Below are positions 31,562-38,180 of a stretch of DNA of 64,000 nucleotides, piece by piece. Position 1 is the first letter of the stretch. Every line of letters starts with the position of its first letter. The translations under genes were made by a program, and so were the position numbers. Origin of the DNA: JALZKA01 sp963754045. Lineage in GTDB: Bacteria; Actinomycetota; Thermoleophilia; Solirubrobacterales; 70-9. The notes under the pieces were generated by a model. It ran no database searches, was not told the DNA's origin, and saw nothing but the letters and a program-made list of their open reading frames with translations. The stretch covers positions 434,001 through 498,000 of the forward strand of contig CAVWEN010000002.1 in the NCBI GenBank assembly GCA_963754045.1, given 5' to 3'.

Positions 31562-32377
31562 GTTTGCGGTTCCCATCAGGCTGCTCACAACGGCCTCGTA
31601 GAACCCGTCACCCATCGAGCCGTCGGTCACCGTTGCGTTCGGAAAACGCGGGAGAGCCTGGCGAAGAGCCTCGTCGTGCTCGGGACCGTTCGCGACGACG
31701 AAGAACTGCCCGACCGAGACCGCGGACTCCAAGTCCTCGATCGAGTCACCGACGGCGATGCACTGCGCCGGTTCGAAGCCCCGCGCCCGCCGATGAGCCT
31801 CGACCCCCTTCGCCTTGCTCGCGCCGCCCGGGACCAGGTGGTAGGCGTGGGTTCGGCCCTCGATCCCCGGCATCGGGCGGCCGATCGCGCCGTTGTCGAG
31901 AAATCGAAGGCCCTGGTGGCCCGCCTTGGCGACCACCTTGTTGGCCTCGACTACGTCGACCTTGCCACGCATCAGCAGCGAGAGCACGCGCCCTGTGTGC
32001 CACGGCTCGTGCCACTCGAGCTTGCCGGGGAAGCGTTCGAAGAGGAGGTCGGGGATCCCGGCCTCCAGGATCCGATCCGCGGGGTTGCCCTCCTGGTTCG
32101 GCACCCACTCCCCGGTCAGGTAGGTGCGTTCGCCGTCGATCGCCATCGCGCAGCCCGCCTCGTAGATGTAGGAGGTCTGGCCGAGGAGCCTCGCATCGGA
32201 CATCACCTGGGCCTCCTTGCGCCCCGACATGATCACTACCTCAACGCCGGCGCGGTGACAGGCCTCGAGCGCACGCGCCTGGCGCATCGAGAAGTTGCCG
32301 TCGGGATCGCGGAACAGGGCCCCCCGCGGGCCGAGCAGGGTGCCGTCGAGGTCGGTGTAGACACAGCGAAGAGCCAT
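31559..32377 (-). CDS. HAD-IIB (Cof-type) sugar-phosphatase-like hydrolase
   Basis: A 272-residue HAD phosphatase: motif I CVYTDLDGTLLGPRG, motif II VVIMSGRKEAQV, a C2 cap domain in the middle, the Lys in GGASKAKGVEAHRR and motif IV CIAVGDSIEDLESAVSVGQFFVVANG. It resembles mannosyl-3-phosphoglycerate and sugar phosphatases; no substrate can be assigned. It lies directly upstream of the DtxR-family gene on the same strand. Confidence 0.87.
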   Translation of the reverse strand: MALRCVYTDLDGTLLGPRGALFRDPDGNFSMRQARALEACHRAGVEVVIMSGRKEAQVMSDARLLGQTSYIYEAGCAMAIDGERTYLTGEWVPNQEGNPADRILEAGIPDLLFERFPGKLEWHEPWHTGRVLSLLMRGKVDVVEANKVVAKAGHQGLRFLDNGAIGRPMPGIEGRTHAYHLVPGGASKAKGVEAHRRARGFEPAQCIAVGDSIEDLESAVSVGQFFVVANGPEHDEALRQALPRFPNATVTDGSMGDGFYEAVVSSLMGTAN

Positions 32378-32387
32378 CTCGGCTGGG

Positions 32388-32397
32388 ACGCTACCGT
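32388..32397. promoter_or_regulatory. Two overlapping divergent -10 hexamers
   Basis: On the plus strand TACCGT (32392-32397) ends 8 nt before the ATG of the DHPS-like gene. On the minus strand TAGCGT (32393-32388) ends 10 nt before the ATG of the HAD-IIB gene. The two share the central TA, so polymerase should not be able to occupy both at once. Confidence 0.45.
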
Positions 32398-32405
32398 CTC
32401 GAGCG

Positions 32406-33248
32406 ATGAGGGCATGGCGCGTTGCTAACGGGGTGGAGATCGAGTTTCCTCCGGCCCGAGCGGCAGGCGTCGTGAACGTGACGACCGACTCCTTCTACTC
32501 GGGCTCTCGCAGCGGCACGCCCGAGCGTGCGGTGGCCGACGGGCTGGCGCTGGTCGCCGCCGGCTTCGACATGCTCGATGTCGGCGCCGTCGCGGCACGC
32601 TCGGGGCCGCCGGTCGAACCAGAAGCCGAGATCGCGAGCCTGGCGCCTGCAATCGAGGAGCTTGTGGAGCGTTCCGGCGTACCGGTGATGGCCGATACCT
32701 TTTCGCCGGATGTCGCCGCCGCGGCCCTGGAGGCCGGGGCGATCGCGATTAACGACATCTCGGGGGGCGGACCGGAGATGTTTGAGCTGGTGGCCGAACG
32801 GGGCTGTGGCTACGTCCTCATGCATATAGAGGGGCCGCCGCGCGTGGACCGGACTCCGCCTCGCTTCGAGGACCCGGTCGCCCACTTGAGCGGTTGGTTC
32901 GCAGGCCGAATCAATGAGGCGGAGGCGGCGGGTGTCTCGGCGGGCCAGATCGCGATCGACCCGGGACCCGACTTCGATCTCGGCGTCGATGACGACCTGG
33001 ACATCCTCCGGCGCCTGGGGGAACTGGGATCCCTCGAACGGCCGATCATGGCGGCGATTTCCCGAAAGGACTTCCTCGGCGCCCTGATCTCAGGATCGTG
33101 GGATCGCCGGGTTCCCGCGGACGATCGGGGAAGCCCCACCGCCGCGGCCACCGCCCTGTCGGTCGCCGAGGGCGCGGACATCCTGCGCCTGCACGATCCG
33201 GAGGCGCTCGACGCCATGCGTGTCGCGGAGGCGATCGTTCGTGGTTGA
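32406..33248 (+). CDS. Dihydropteroate synthase-like protein (divergent)
   Basis: A 280-residue TIM-barrel protein of the DHPS/pterin-binding family: GVVNVTTDSFYSG, DMLDVGAVAARSG, VMADTFSPDVAAAALEAGAIAINDISGG, IAIDPGPDFDLG, ISRKDFLGAL and RLHDPEAL. Two canonical motifs are altered: NVTPDSF has Thr for Pro, and the substrate loop GGESTRPG reads GAVAARSG. It may still make dihydropteroate or may be a paralogue with another role. The next gene overlaps its stop by 8 bases. Confidence 0.8.
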   Translation: MRAWRVANGVEIEFPPARAAGVVNVTTDSFYSGSRSGTPERAVADGLALVAAGFDMLDVGAVAARSGPPVEPEAEIASLAPAIEELVERSGVPVMADTFSPDVAAAALEAGAIAINDISGGGPEMFELVAERGCGYVLMHIEGPPRVDRTPPRFEDPVAHLSGWFAGRINEAEAAGVSAGQIAIDPGPDFDLGVDDDLDILRRLGELGSLERPIMAAISRKDFLGALISGSWDRRVPADDRGSPTAAATALSVAEGADILRLHDPEALDAMRVAEAIVRG

Positions 33249-35568
33249 GCAGATGGCGGCCGGCGGAGCGCTCGATCGCGCCTGGCGCAACGTCATCGCG
33301 GGTGGCGCCGACGATGGCCGGCTCGTCGCCACGTCATTCGATGAACCGCGTGGAGCCGTCAGCCTGCCCTTTCCCCGTGACCTGCCTCCAGAGCTCGCGT
33401 CGGGACTCACCCGCGCCGGCGTCGATCGCCTCTATGCCCATCAAAACGAGGCGCTCGGCGAGAGCGGGAGCTTTATCGCCACCAGCGGGACGGCGTCCGG
33501 CAAGTCGCTGGCGTTCAACCTGCCCGTGCTCGAGGGCCTCGCGCTGGACCCCAAGCAGCGCGCGCTCTATCTCTACCCGACCAAGGCGCTTGCCCAGGAC
33601 CAGGCACGCAAGCTGTCCGAGTTCGGCCTGCCCTATCTGCGCCACGCGATCTACGATGGCGACACCCCGCGTGAGGACCGACCGGGGCTGCGGCGCACCT
33701 CGAACCTCATCCTCACCAATCCGGACATGCTGAACATGGCGATATTGCCGAACCACCGCGGTTGGGGCGACTTCTTCACCAATCTCGAGTGGGTTGTGGT
33801 GGACGAGGCGCACACCTACCGCGGGGTCTTCGGGTCGCATGTGGCAAACGTGCTCCGGAGGCTGCGACGGGTGGCGCGGATGTACAGATCCGACCCCCGG
33901 TTTTTGCTCGCCTCGGCAACGATTGCCAACCCGGGCGAGCTGGCGGAGCGGCTGGTGGGCGAATCGATTCCGGTCCTCGGCTCCGACGGCGCACCGCGGG
34001 CCGGCCGGCGGATCGTGATCTGGAATCCCCCGGTGATCGAAGAGCGGACGCAAACCCGCCGCTCGGCGTTGTCCGAAGCGGCGGAGTTGCTGGCCGATCT
34101 GGTCTCGGAAGGGATGAGGACAATCTGCTTCCTGCGCTCGCGCAAGGGCATTGAGTTGATCCAGCGCTTCGCGCGTAACCGCCTGGCCGATCGCGGGCAG
34201 GAAGCCCTGGCACAGCGCATCGCCCCATACCGCGCGGGCTACACACCGCAGCAGCGACGCGATATCGAGGCCCGTCTCGTCGCCGGCGACCTGCTCGGCG
34301 TCGTCGCCACCGACGCGCTCGAGCTGGGCATCGACATCGGCGAGCTCGACGCTTCGATCTGCGTGACCTTTCCCGGAACCGTGGCGAGTCTCAAGCAGAT
34401 GTGGGGGCGCGCCGGACGGCGTAGCGAGGGTCTAGCCGTCTACGTCGCGGGGGCCGACGCTCTCGATCAGTTCTTCTGCCGCCACCCGAAGGAGTTCCTG
34501 GAGCGACCCGTCGAGGCCGCAATCCTCGACCACGCCAACGAGCGGATCCAGACCGCGCACCTGTTCGCGGCGGCGCACGAGGCGCCGCTCGGCGGCACTC
34601 TCACCCAGCCCGGCGGGGCCGACGATCAGATCTTCGGCGCCGGCTGGCGCGAGCGAGCTGACTCGCTGGTCGGCTCCGGTGCGCTGCGTCGCGGCCCGGG
34701 GCAGCGCTATTTGCCACGCGGCGCAGGTTTTCCGGCGGGCGACATATCGCTGCGCTCGGCGTCGCTCGACTCGGTCGCGATCGTCGATTCCACATCCGGC
34801 GAGATGCTTGGCACCGTCGAGGCCGAGCGAGCATTCTCGGCGGTGCATCCCGGTGCCGTCTACCTGCACCTGGGCCAGTCCTACGAGGTGCGCGAGCTCG
34901 ATGTGGACGCCCGCCGAGCGGTGGTCGAACCGTTCGACGGCGACTGGTACACCCAGGTCAAGAAGGAGGTCAACGTCTACGTGGACGGGGTGGGGGAGAC
35001 TCGCCGAGAGGCGGCCGGCGTCGAGCTTTCGTTCGGCGAGGTGTCGGTGTCCGAGCAGGTCATCGCCTACCAGCGCAAGAGCATCTCCGAGAACGAGGTG
35101 ATCGACCTGATCGCCCTGGATCTGCCCGAGCAGAACTTCCGGACTCAGGCCCTCTGGTACACGCTGACCGACGCCCTTGCGGGGCCCACGGCTATGCCGC
35201 CAGAGGTTCAGCTAGGCGCCCTCCACGCCGCCGAGCACACCCAGATTGCGGTGCTACCCCTGCTGGCGATGTGCGACCGCTGGGACATCGGCGGCCTCTC
35301 GACCAACGTCCACTTCCAGACAGGCCTGCCCACGATCTTCATCTACGACGGCCACCCCGGCGGCGTTGGGATCGCGCGCCGCGGGTTCGACCTGTTCACC
35401 CGGCTGGTCGGAGACGCATTGCGCCTCGTGTCCGAGTGCCCATGCGACTCCGGCTGCCCGTCCTGCGTGCAGAGCCCGAAGTGCGGGAACCTGAACGAAC
35501 CCCTCCACAAGGCCGGGGCGATCGAGCTGATGGAGGGCATGCTGGGCGATCGGCAAAGTCACCGGTGA
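33241..35568 (+). CDS. DEAD/DEAH-box helicase with DUF1998 (MrfA/YprA-like)
   Basis: About 775 residues. Helicase motifs: Q-like LYAHQNEAL, motif I ATSGTASGKSLAF, motif II VVVDEAHTYRG, motif III LLASATIANP and motif VI MWGRAGRRSEG. The C-terminal DUF1998 region ends with a four-Cys cluster (CPCDSGCPSCVQSPKCG) that would bind zinc. Relatives are DNA helicases for crosslink repair in Bacillus. GTG 33241 overlaps the DHPS-like stop; ATG 33253 is an alternative. Confidence 0.9.
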   Translation: MVEQMAAGGALDRAWRNVIAGGADDGRLVATSFDEPRGAVSLPFPRDLPPELASGLTRAGVDRLYAHQNEALGESGSFIATSGTASGKSLAFNLPVLEGLALDPKQRALYLYPTKALAQDQARKLSEFGLPYLRHAIYDGDTPREDRPGLRRTSNLILTNPDMLNMAILPNHRGWGDFFTNLEWVVVDEAHTYRGVFGSHVANVLRRLRRVARMYRSDPRFLLASATIANPGELAERLVGESIPVLGSDGAPRAGRRIVIWNPPVIEERTQTRRSALSEAAELLADLVSEGMRTICFLRSRKGIELIQRFARNRLADRGQEALAQRIAPYRAGYTPQQRRDIEARLVAGDLLGVVATDALELGIDIGELDASICVTFPGTVASLKQMWGRAGRRSEGLAVYVAGADALDQFFCRHPKEFLERPVEAAILDHANERIQTAHLFAAAHEAPLGGTLTQPGGADDQIFGAGWRERADSLVGSGALRRGPGQRYLPRGAGFPAGDISLRSASLDSVAIVDSTSGEMLGTVEAERAFSAVHPGAVYLHLGQSYEVRELDVDARRAVVEPFDGDWYTQVKKEVNVYVDGVGETRREAAGVELSFGEVSVSEQVIAYQRKSISENEVIDLIALDLPEQNFRTQALWYTLTDALAGPTAMPPEVQLGALHAAEHTQIAVLPLLAMCDRWDIGGLSTNVHFQTGLPTIFIYDGHPGGVGIARRGFDLFTRLVGDALRLVSECPCDSGCPSCVQSPKCGNLNEPLHKAGAIELMEGMLGDRQSHR

Positions 35569-35610
35569 AGCCCTCCTTGGTTCCATCGACGAGCCGGCCG
35601 CCAATGATGA

Positions 35611-35683
35611 TGGCCAGGGCCGGAATCGAACCGGCGACACCACGATTTTCAGTCGTGTGCTCTACCAACTGAGCTACCTGGCC
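35611..35683 (-). tRNA. tRNA-Phe (anticodon GAA)
   Basis: Minus-strand cloverleaf of 73 nt: acceptor GGCCAGG/CCTGGCC, D-arm GCTCAGTTGGTAGAGC, anticodon stem CACGA/TCGTG with loop CTGAAAA (GAA), T-arm GCCGG-TTCGATT-CCGGC, discriminator A, CCA not encoded. Confidence 0.97.
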
Positions 35684-35693
35684 GCGGCGTGAC

Positions 35694-35699
35694 AGGCTA
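35694..35699 (-). promoter_or_regulatory. Putative -10 (TAGCCT) of tRNA-Phe
   Basis: TAGCCT on the minus strand ends 10 nt before the mature 5' end of tRNA-Phe. Confidence 0.4.
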
Positions 35700-35791
35700 G
35701 CGCCGAGACCCAGCCGCCGGCGCGCTCGATGTCAGATCGTCCCGGTGCATCACGACTTGCAGGGGAGAGCCGAACCGTCCGAATCTCTCTC

Positions 35792-35797
35792 TAACTT
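35792..35797 (+). promoter_or_regulatory. Putative -10 (TAACTT) of the YhaM-like gene
   Basis: Ends 10 nt before ATG 35808. The remainder of 35700-35791 shows no recognisable feature. Confidence 0.3.
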
Positions 35798-35807
35798 GGC
35801 CGAACTA

Positions 35808-36848
35808 ATGAATTCACCGCCGCGACTAGCGATGCAGCCCGCCTTCGAGGCTGTTGAAACAGAGACCACGACTGCCCCCGGCGTGGGTGAGCGAGCCTTC
35901 ATCGGCGACCTCGCCGACGGCGATCAGGTCGCGGCAGTGTTCGCGGTGCGCGAGCGGGCGCGCATGTCGCGTCGCAACGGCGAAGACTTCCTGAAACTCG
36001 TGATCGGCGACAAGACCGGCTCGATCGAAGCCGTCGCCTGGGAGGAGGTCGACGCGCTCTTCGAGCTCACCGCGCCCGGCGCCGTCGTCCAGGTCGAAGG
36101 ACCATTCGCGGTCCACCCCCAGTATGGGGCCAAGGTCACGATCCGCACGTTGCGCACGGCTCGGCCCGAGGAGTACGAGGAGACGGACCTGGTGGCCGGC
36201 TCCCCGGTTCCGATCGAGCGCCTCGAGTCGAACCTCCGCGACCTGCTCGACACGATCCAGGACGGCCAGCTCTGGCAACTTCTCGACCGGTTTGTCGGCG
36301 CCGAGACCGATAACTGGAAGCGTTTCCGTGTCGCGCCGGCGGCGAAGTACTACCACCAGGCCTATCCCCACGGACTGCTCGAGCATGCGGTCTCGGTCGC
36401 GCAGGCGGTCAGCTCCACGGCCGCCGCTTTTCCGGGGATCAACCGTGACCTCGCGGTCACCGGGGCGCTGCTCCACGACATTGGAAAGACCCAGGCATAT
36501 AACGACGATCCGCTTGCCATCGATCTGACCGACGCCGGTCGCCTCCTTGGCGAGATCCCGATCGGTTACTACCTCGTGCGCAGGGAGATCGAGTCGATCG
36601 ACGGTTTCGATCCGGAGCTCGGCCAAGCCGTCCTGCACATCATTCTCTCCCACCACGGCACCCAGAAGAACGGCTCGCCGGTGGTTCCCGCGACGCGCGA
36701 GGCGACACTCGTGCACGCCATGGACAACCTGGGTGGCAAGCTCGGCAGCTTCGACCGGATCGAGCGCGAGCTACCGGCTGGCCAACCGTGGTCCAAGTTC
36801 GATCGCGGCCTCGACTCGGCCGCGTACTTCGGCGCCGCTGCGGCTTAG
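35808..36848 (+). CDS. HD-domain nuclease (3'-5' exoribonuclease YhaM-like)
   Basis: About 346 residues with an N-terminal OB-fold (GERAFIGDLADGDQVAAVFAV to the PQYGAKVTIRTLR strand, residues 20-110) and an HD phosphohydrolase domain. The metal ligands are in HGLLEHAVSVAQ, GALLHDIGKTQ, ILSHHGTQKNG and HAMDNLGG. This architecture is that of YhaM exoribonuclease, which also acts on DNA. ATG 35808 is 10 nt after TAACTT; ATG 35832 is possible. It converges with the tandem paralogue cluster by a 4-base overlap. Confidence 0.87.
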   Translation: MNSPPRLAMQPAFEAVETETTTAPGVGERAFIGDLADGDQVAAVFAVRERARMSRRNGEDFLKLVIGDKTGSIEAVAWEEVDALFELTAPGAVVQVEGPFAVHPQYGAKVTIRTLRTARPEEYEETDLVAGSPVPIERLESNLRDLLDTIQDGQLWQLLDRFVGAETDNWKRFRVAPAAKYYHQAYPHGLLEHAVSVAQAVSSTAAAFPGINRDLAVTGALLHDIGKTQAYNDDPLAIDLTDAGRLLGEIPIGYYLVRREIESIDGFDPELGQAVLHIILSHHGTQKNGSPVVPATREATLVHAMDNLGGKLGSFDRIERELPAGQPWSKFDRGLDSAAYFGAAAA

Positions 36849-37120
36849 TTGACGCCGCTCTGCTTGAGCGCCTGCTCGACCTGCCTGTTCGCGTCGCGGA
36901 TCGCCTTGTCGACCGACCTCTCGATGTCGTTTTTACCCTTCTTGCCCGTCCCGAGTCCGCTGTTCTCGAGGCTCTCGTCGACCCGGTCGAACGCGCGGTT
37001 GGTGATGTTGTCCGTCGTGTCGAGTGCCGGCTTGACGAAGAACAGGTAGACGGCCGCCAGGATCGCAACCGTGGTCACGATCTTGATGATCGGATTGATG
37101 ACTGTGCCTGCGCCGATCAA
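36845..37120 (-). CDS. Tandem paralogue 3: small membrane-anchored protein (91 aa)
   Basis: Begins MIGAGTVINPIIKIVTTVAI, a membrane helix shared almost word for word with the two genes upstream, followed by a charged helical tail (DRVDESLENSGLGTGKKGKNDIERSVDKA). The start is a TTG with GGGAGGA about 10 nt upstream. The C-terminus differs from the other paralogues and lacks Cys. Function unknown; the orientation of the tail is not predictable by eye. Confidence 0.8.
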   Translation of the reverse strand: MIGAGTVINPIIKIVTTVAILAAVYLFFVKPALDTTDNITNRAFDRVDESLENSGLGTGKKGKNDIERSVDKAIRDANRQVEQALKQSGVN

Positions 37121-37142
37121 GTTCTCGATTCCTCCCGTTCGG

Positions 37143-37161
37143 GCATCCCCCCGCGGGATGC
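37143..37161. terminator. Hairpin between tandem paralogues 2 and 3
   Basis: GCATCCC-CCCGC-GGGATGC, a perfect 7-bp stem with a 5-nt loop, between the stop of the second paralogue and the ribosome-binding site of the third. No T-run; it could attenuate read-through or stabilise the upstream mRNA. Confidence 0.45.
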
Positions 37162-37174
37162 GAATACCGGAATC

Positions 37175-37501
37175 CTAGAGCGCGCGGCAGAAGTCCATGT
37201 CGCCGGGAGCCTCGGCCCTGCGTATGCAGGTAACGATCCGCTTCGCGCGGCGGCCGTCGCCCGTCGCTCGCGCGGACTGGGCGGCGCTGAGGGCGATGCT
37301 GCGCGAGATGTCGAGCTGAAGCTTCTCGCTGCGCTTCTGCGCCTCCTGGGTCGCCCTCTCGCTGCGCACCGACGCGGCGGTGGAGGCCTTCTCAGTCGTG
37401 TCGATGATCGGCTTGACCACGAAGATCGAGATCGCGGCCAGGATCGCCACCGTCGTGGCGATCTTGACGATCGGATTGATGACGGTTCCGGTGCCGAGCA
37501 T
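37175..37501 (-). CDS. Tandem paralogue 2: membrane-anchored protein (108 aa)
   Basis: Starts MLGTGTVINPIVKIATTVAI and VVKPIIDTTEKA, the same anchor as its neighbours, then a helical Arg/Ala/Ser-rich segment and a tail with two Cys (RIVTCIRRAEAPGDMDFCRAL). The ATG shares a base with the stop of paralogue 1 (TGATG), so the two are translationally coupled. Function unknown. Confidence 0.8.
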   Translation of the reverse strand: MLGTGTVINPIVKIATTVAILAAISIFVVKPIIDTTEKASTAASVRSERATQEAQKRSEKLQLDISRSIALSAAQSARATGDGRRAKRIVTCIRRAEAPGDMDFCRAL

Positions 37502-38016
37502 CAGCCGAACAGCAGTCTGTCGGCGAGGTCGCGGCAGCGCTTCATCGGGGCGACCCCGTAGCCGGCCCGCTCGACGCATTCGCGAACCTGCTGGGCTCCC
37601 ACGGTATCGCCCTGCAGTTCCAGGCTGTCGGCGTAGGGGAGGGCGAAGTTTCGGTCGAACTGGGCGTCCGACGCGCCGTCGGCGAAGCGCGCGCAGGCCT
37701 TCATCGCGCGCAGATCGCCGCCGGCCCTCTTGACGCACCTGACGATCTCGTTGGCGGCCGCCGTCCAGGCCTGGCTGCCGGCTCGCAGGCCCTGCGCATC
37801 GCCGAGGGCGCTGTTCTTCGAGTTGGCCAGATCCATCTGCCTCTGGGTGCGATCCTGGTTTGCGAAGTTCTCCGACAACTGGCGATCGGCTCGACCGATC
37901 GCATCCTCGGTGGTGTCAAGGATCGGGCGCACGATGAACAGGTACACCGCGCCAAGAATCGCGATCGTCGTGACGACCTTGAGAATCGGGTTGATGACGG
38001 TTCCAGCACCGATCAT
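37501..38016 (-). CDS. Tandem paralogue 1: membrane-anchored protein (171 aa)
   Basis: Starts MIGAGTVINPILKVVTTIAI with the shared membrane helix and DTTEDAI, followed by a longer helical domain. It has four Cys, in IVRCVKRAGG, MKACARF, VRECVERAGYG and MKRCRDLADRL, and the C-terminal CIRRA/CVERA-type motif also occurs in paralogue 2. AAAGGG precedes the ATG. It is first in an operon of three head-to-tail copies. No known family recognised. Confidence 0.82.
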   Translation of the reverse strand: MIGAGTVINPILKVVTTIAILGAVYLFIVRPILDTTEDAIGRADRQLSENFANQDRTQRQMDLANSKNSALGDAQGLRAGSQAWTAAANEIVRCVKRAGGDLRAMKACARFADGASDAQFDRNFALPYADSLELQGDTVGAQQVRECVERAGYGVAPMKRCRDLADRLLFG

Positions 38017-38168
38017 TGACGAGCCCTTTCCAGGGGTAAACACAGATTCGCGACTTCGCCGCCGAATCAGAGCGGGAAGCGTAAACAATCCGCGAGCGCC
38101 CGGAATCGGTGATCAATTTGGCGCAGTTTGCGGCTCGGCGATGCGCGGTTCCGGGCGCGATGCCCCAA

Positions 38169-38174
38169 TATCCT
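38169..38174 (+). promoter_or_regulatory. Putative -10 (TATCCT) of the PafBC gene
   Basis: TATCCT ends 6 nt before ATG 38181; no Shine-Dalgarno. The divergent gap 38017-38180 also serves the paralogue cluster. Confidence 0.45.
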
Positions 38175-38180
38175 CGCGAC

